A stretch of 6,331 nt of DNA from assembly GCA_903868375.1 (NCBI GenBank), contig CAIPVD010000129.1, forward strand, positions 1-6,331, in the 5' to 3' direction. Below, piece by piece: positions 5,761 to 6,331 of this stretch. Numbering within the stretch: position 1 is the stretch's first letter; every line of letters begins with the position of its first letter. The notes under the pieces are model-generated. The model ran no database searches and had not been told where the DNA came from. It saw nothing but the letters and a program-made list of their open reading frames with translations. This stretch comes from an uncultured delta proteobacterium. GTDB taxonomy: Bacteria > UBA10199 > GCA-002796325 > 1-14-0-20-49-13. The position numbers and the translations under genes were made by a program.

Positions 5761-6331
5761 ATGCCAGCACCAACAAAGGGAAAGAAAGAAGAACCGGTGA
5801 TAAGCGTGAAGAAGGCCGAACACGACCTTATGGGGATGATCGAGCAGCTGCAAGACATTAAAGGCTACCGCGATCTTACCTGGGAAGGGAACTTTTCCGA
5901 TTATCTGCATATCGTGGATAAGAACCCCAAGGTGGCGCGCACAGCTTTTCAGCGCATCTACGACATGATAACTACCTACGGCACCGAAGAGTTCACCGAA
6001 TATAAGAAAAAAATAACGCACTACAAGTTCTTCGACGACCAGTTCGAGAACGGAAAAGATGCGGTCTTTGGTCTCGACGTTCACGTAATGAAGCTCCTCA
6101 ACGCCTTTAAGGCCGCGGCTCGCCAGTACGGGACCGAAAAACGTATCCTTTTATTGCACGGGCCGGTCGGTAGCGCAAAGAGCACGGTAGTTCGCCTCTT
6201 AAAGAAAGGGATCGAAGCATATTCAAAGATGCCGGAAGGCGCTCTTTATTCGTTCGCGTGGCTTAAGAAAGACCTAGACGACATAAGGAATATCTTCGGC
6301 TCGGCGAACGAGACGCAGGCGCTCGCAGCGG
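5761..6331 (+). CDS. prkA: Serine protein kinase PrkA, N-terminal part; cut by window edge
   Basis: The first 190 codons of a PrkA/YeaG-family protein, which joins an AAA-like ATPase domain to a C-terminal kinase-like domain (usual length about 640-690 residues, so roughly 70% is missing). PrkA proteins act in the cytosol in stress, starvation and, in Bacillus, sporulation. Visible signatures are the N-terminal WEGNFSDYLHIVDKNPKVARTAFQRIYD region (41-68, hallmark WxGxFxDYL and NPxVARxAxxRIYD), HYKFFDDQFENGKDAVFGLD (87-106), and the Walker A RILLLHGPVGSAKST (128-142, with K140 the predicted phosphate-binding lysine). A basic, proline-containing head (MPAPTKGKKEEP) precedes the conserved part. 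The start follows a perfect ribosome binding site. It lies 26 bases after the MCE gene, probably in the same transcript. In many genomes PrkA is followed by yeaH (DUF444) and spoVR-type genes; these may lie just right of the window. The identification is confident. Confidence 0.95.
   Translation, partial: MPAPTKGKKEEPVISVKKAEHDLMGMIEQLQDIKGYRDLTWEGNFSDYLHIVDKNPKVARTAFQRIYDMITTYGTEEFTEYKKKITHYKFFDDQFENGKDAVFGLDVHVMKLLNAFKAAARQYGTEKRILLLHGPVGSAKSTVVRLLKKGIEAYSKMPEGALYSFAWLKKDLDDIRNIFGSANETQALAA

Noticed and set aside
5728..6084. Minus-strand open frame of 118 codons antisense to the prkA start
   Set aside because: It overlaps well-conserved PrkA sequence and the prkA ribosome binding site; no independent evidence.

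Overview
The window looks like chromosomal DNA from a Gram-negative (diderm) bacterium. It carries a TolC-type outer-membrane channel, a lipobox lipoprotein and an Mla/MCE-type lipid transporter, all of which need two membranes. The combination of an MCE operon with PrkA, together with the general sequence style, would fit a deltaproteobacterium-like or related uncultured lineage. That placement is an inference; there is no rRNA or other taxonomic marker here. No mobile element, CRISPR array, tRNA or rRNA was found, and coding density is very high, with no gene-free stretch above 100 bases.

The layout is two divergent gene clusters around a 67-base intergenic region (2648-2714). Leftward (minus strand) run yggS (PLP-homeostasis protein), yggT (small membrane protein), a TolC-family outer-membrane channel, and the first 49 codons of an inner-membrane-anchored protein that is probably the matching periplasmic adaptor (membrane fusion protein). 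These genes overlap or lie 1 to 43 bases apart and look like one operon. Rightward (plus strand) run a small unrecognised lipoprotein, an MlaE-type permease, an MlaF-type ATPase, an MlaD-type MCE protein with a long helical C-terminal part, and the first 190 codons of the serine protein kinase PrkA. They are also tightly packed and probably co-transcribed.

Functionally, MlaE, MlaF and MlaD form the core of an inner-membrane lipid transporter: ATPase, permease and a periplasmic MCE ring. The usual partners MlaC, MlaB and MlaA are not in the window, and an unknown lipoprotein opens the operon instead, making it the best candidate for a new component. The TolC-like protein and the truncated gene after it suggest a tripartite efflux or secretion system whose pump lies beyond the left edge.

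The most notable regulatory feature is the intergenic region. It has a near-consensus sigma70-type promoter (TTGTCA, 17 bases, TATAAA) ending eight bases before the lipoprotein ATG, so that mRNA is predicted to be leaderless or nearly so. Its -35 overlaps a perfect TTGACA on the opposite strand facing yggS. Two start sites need correcting from the longest open frames: yggT starts at ATG 1965 behind a GGAGG embedded in yggS, and the TolC-like gene more likely starts at ATG 1610, giving a classic signal peptide.
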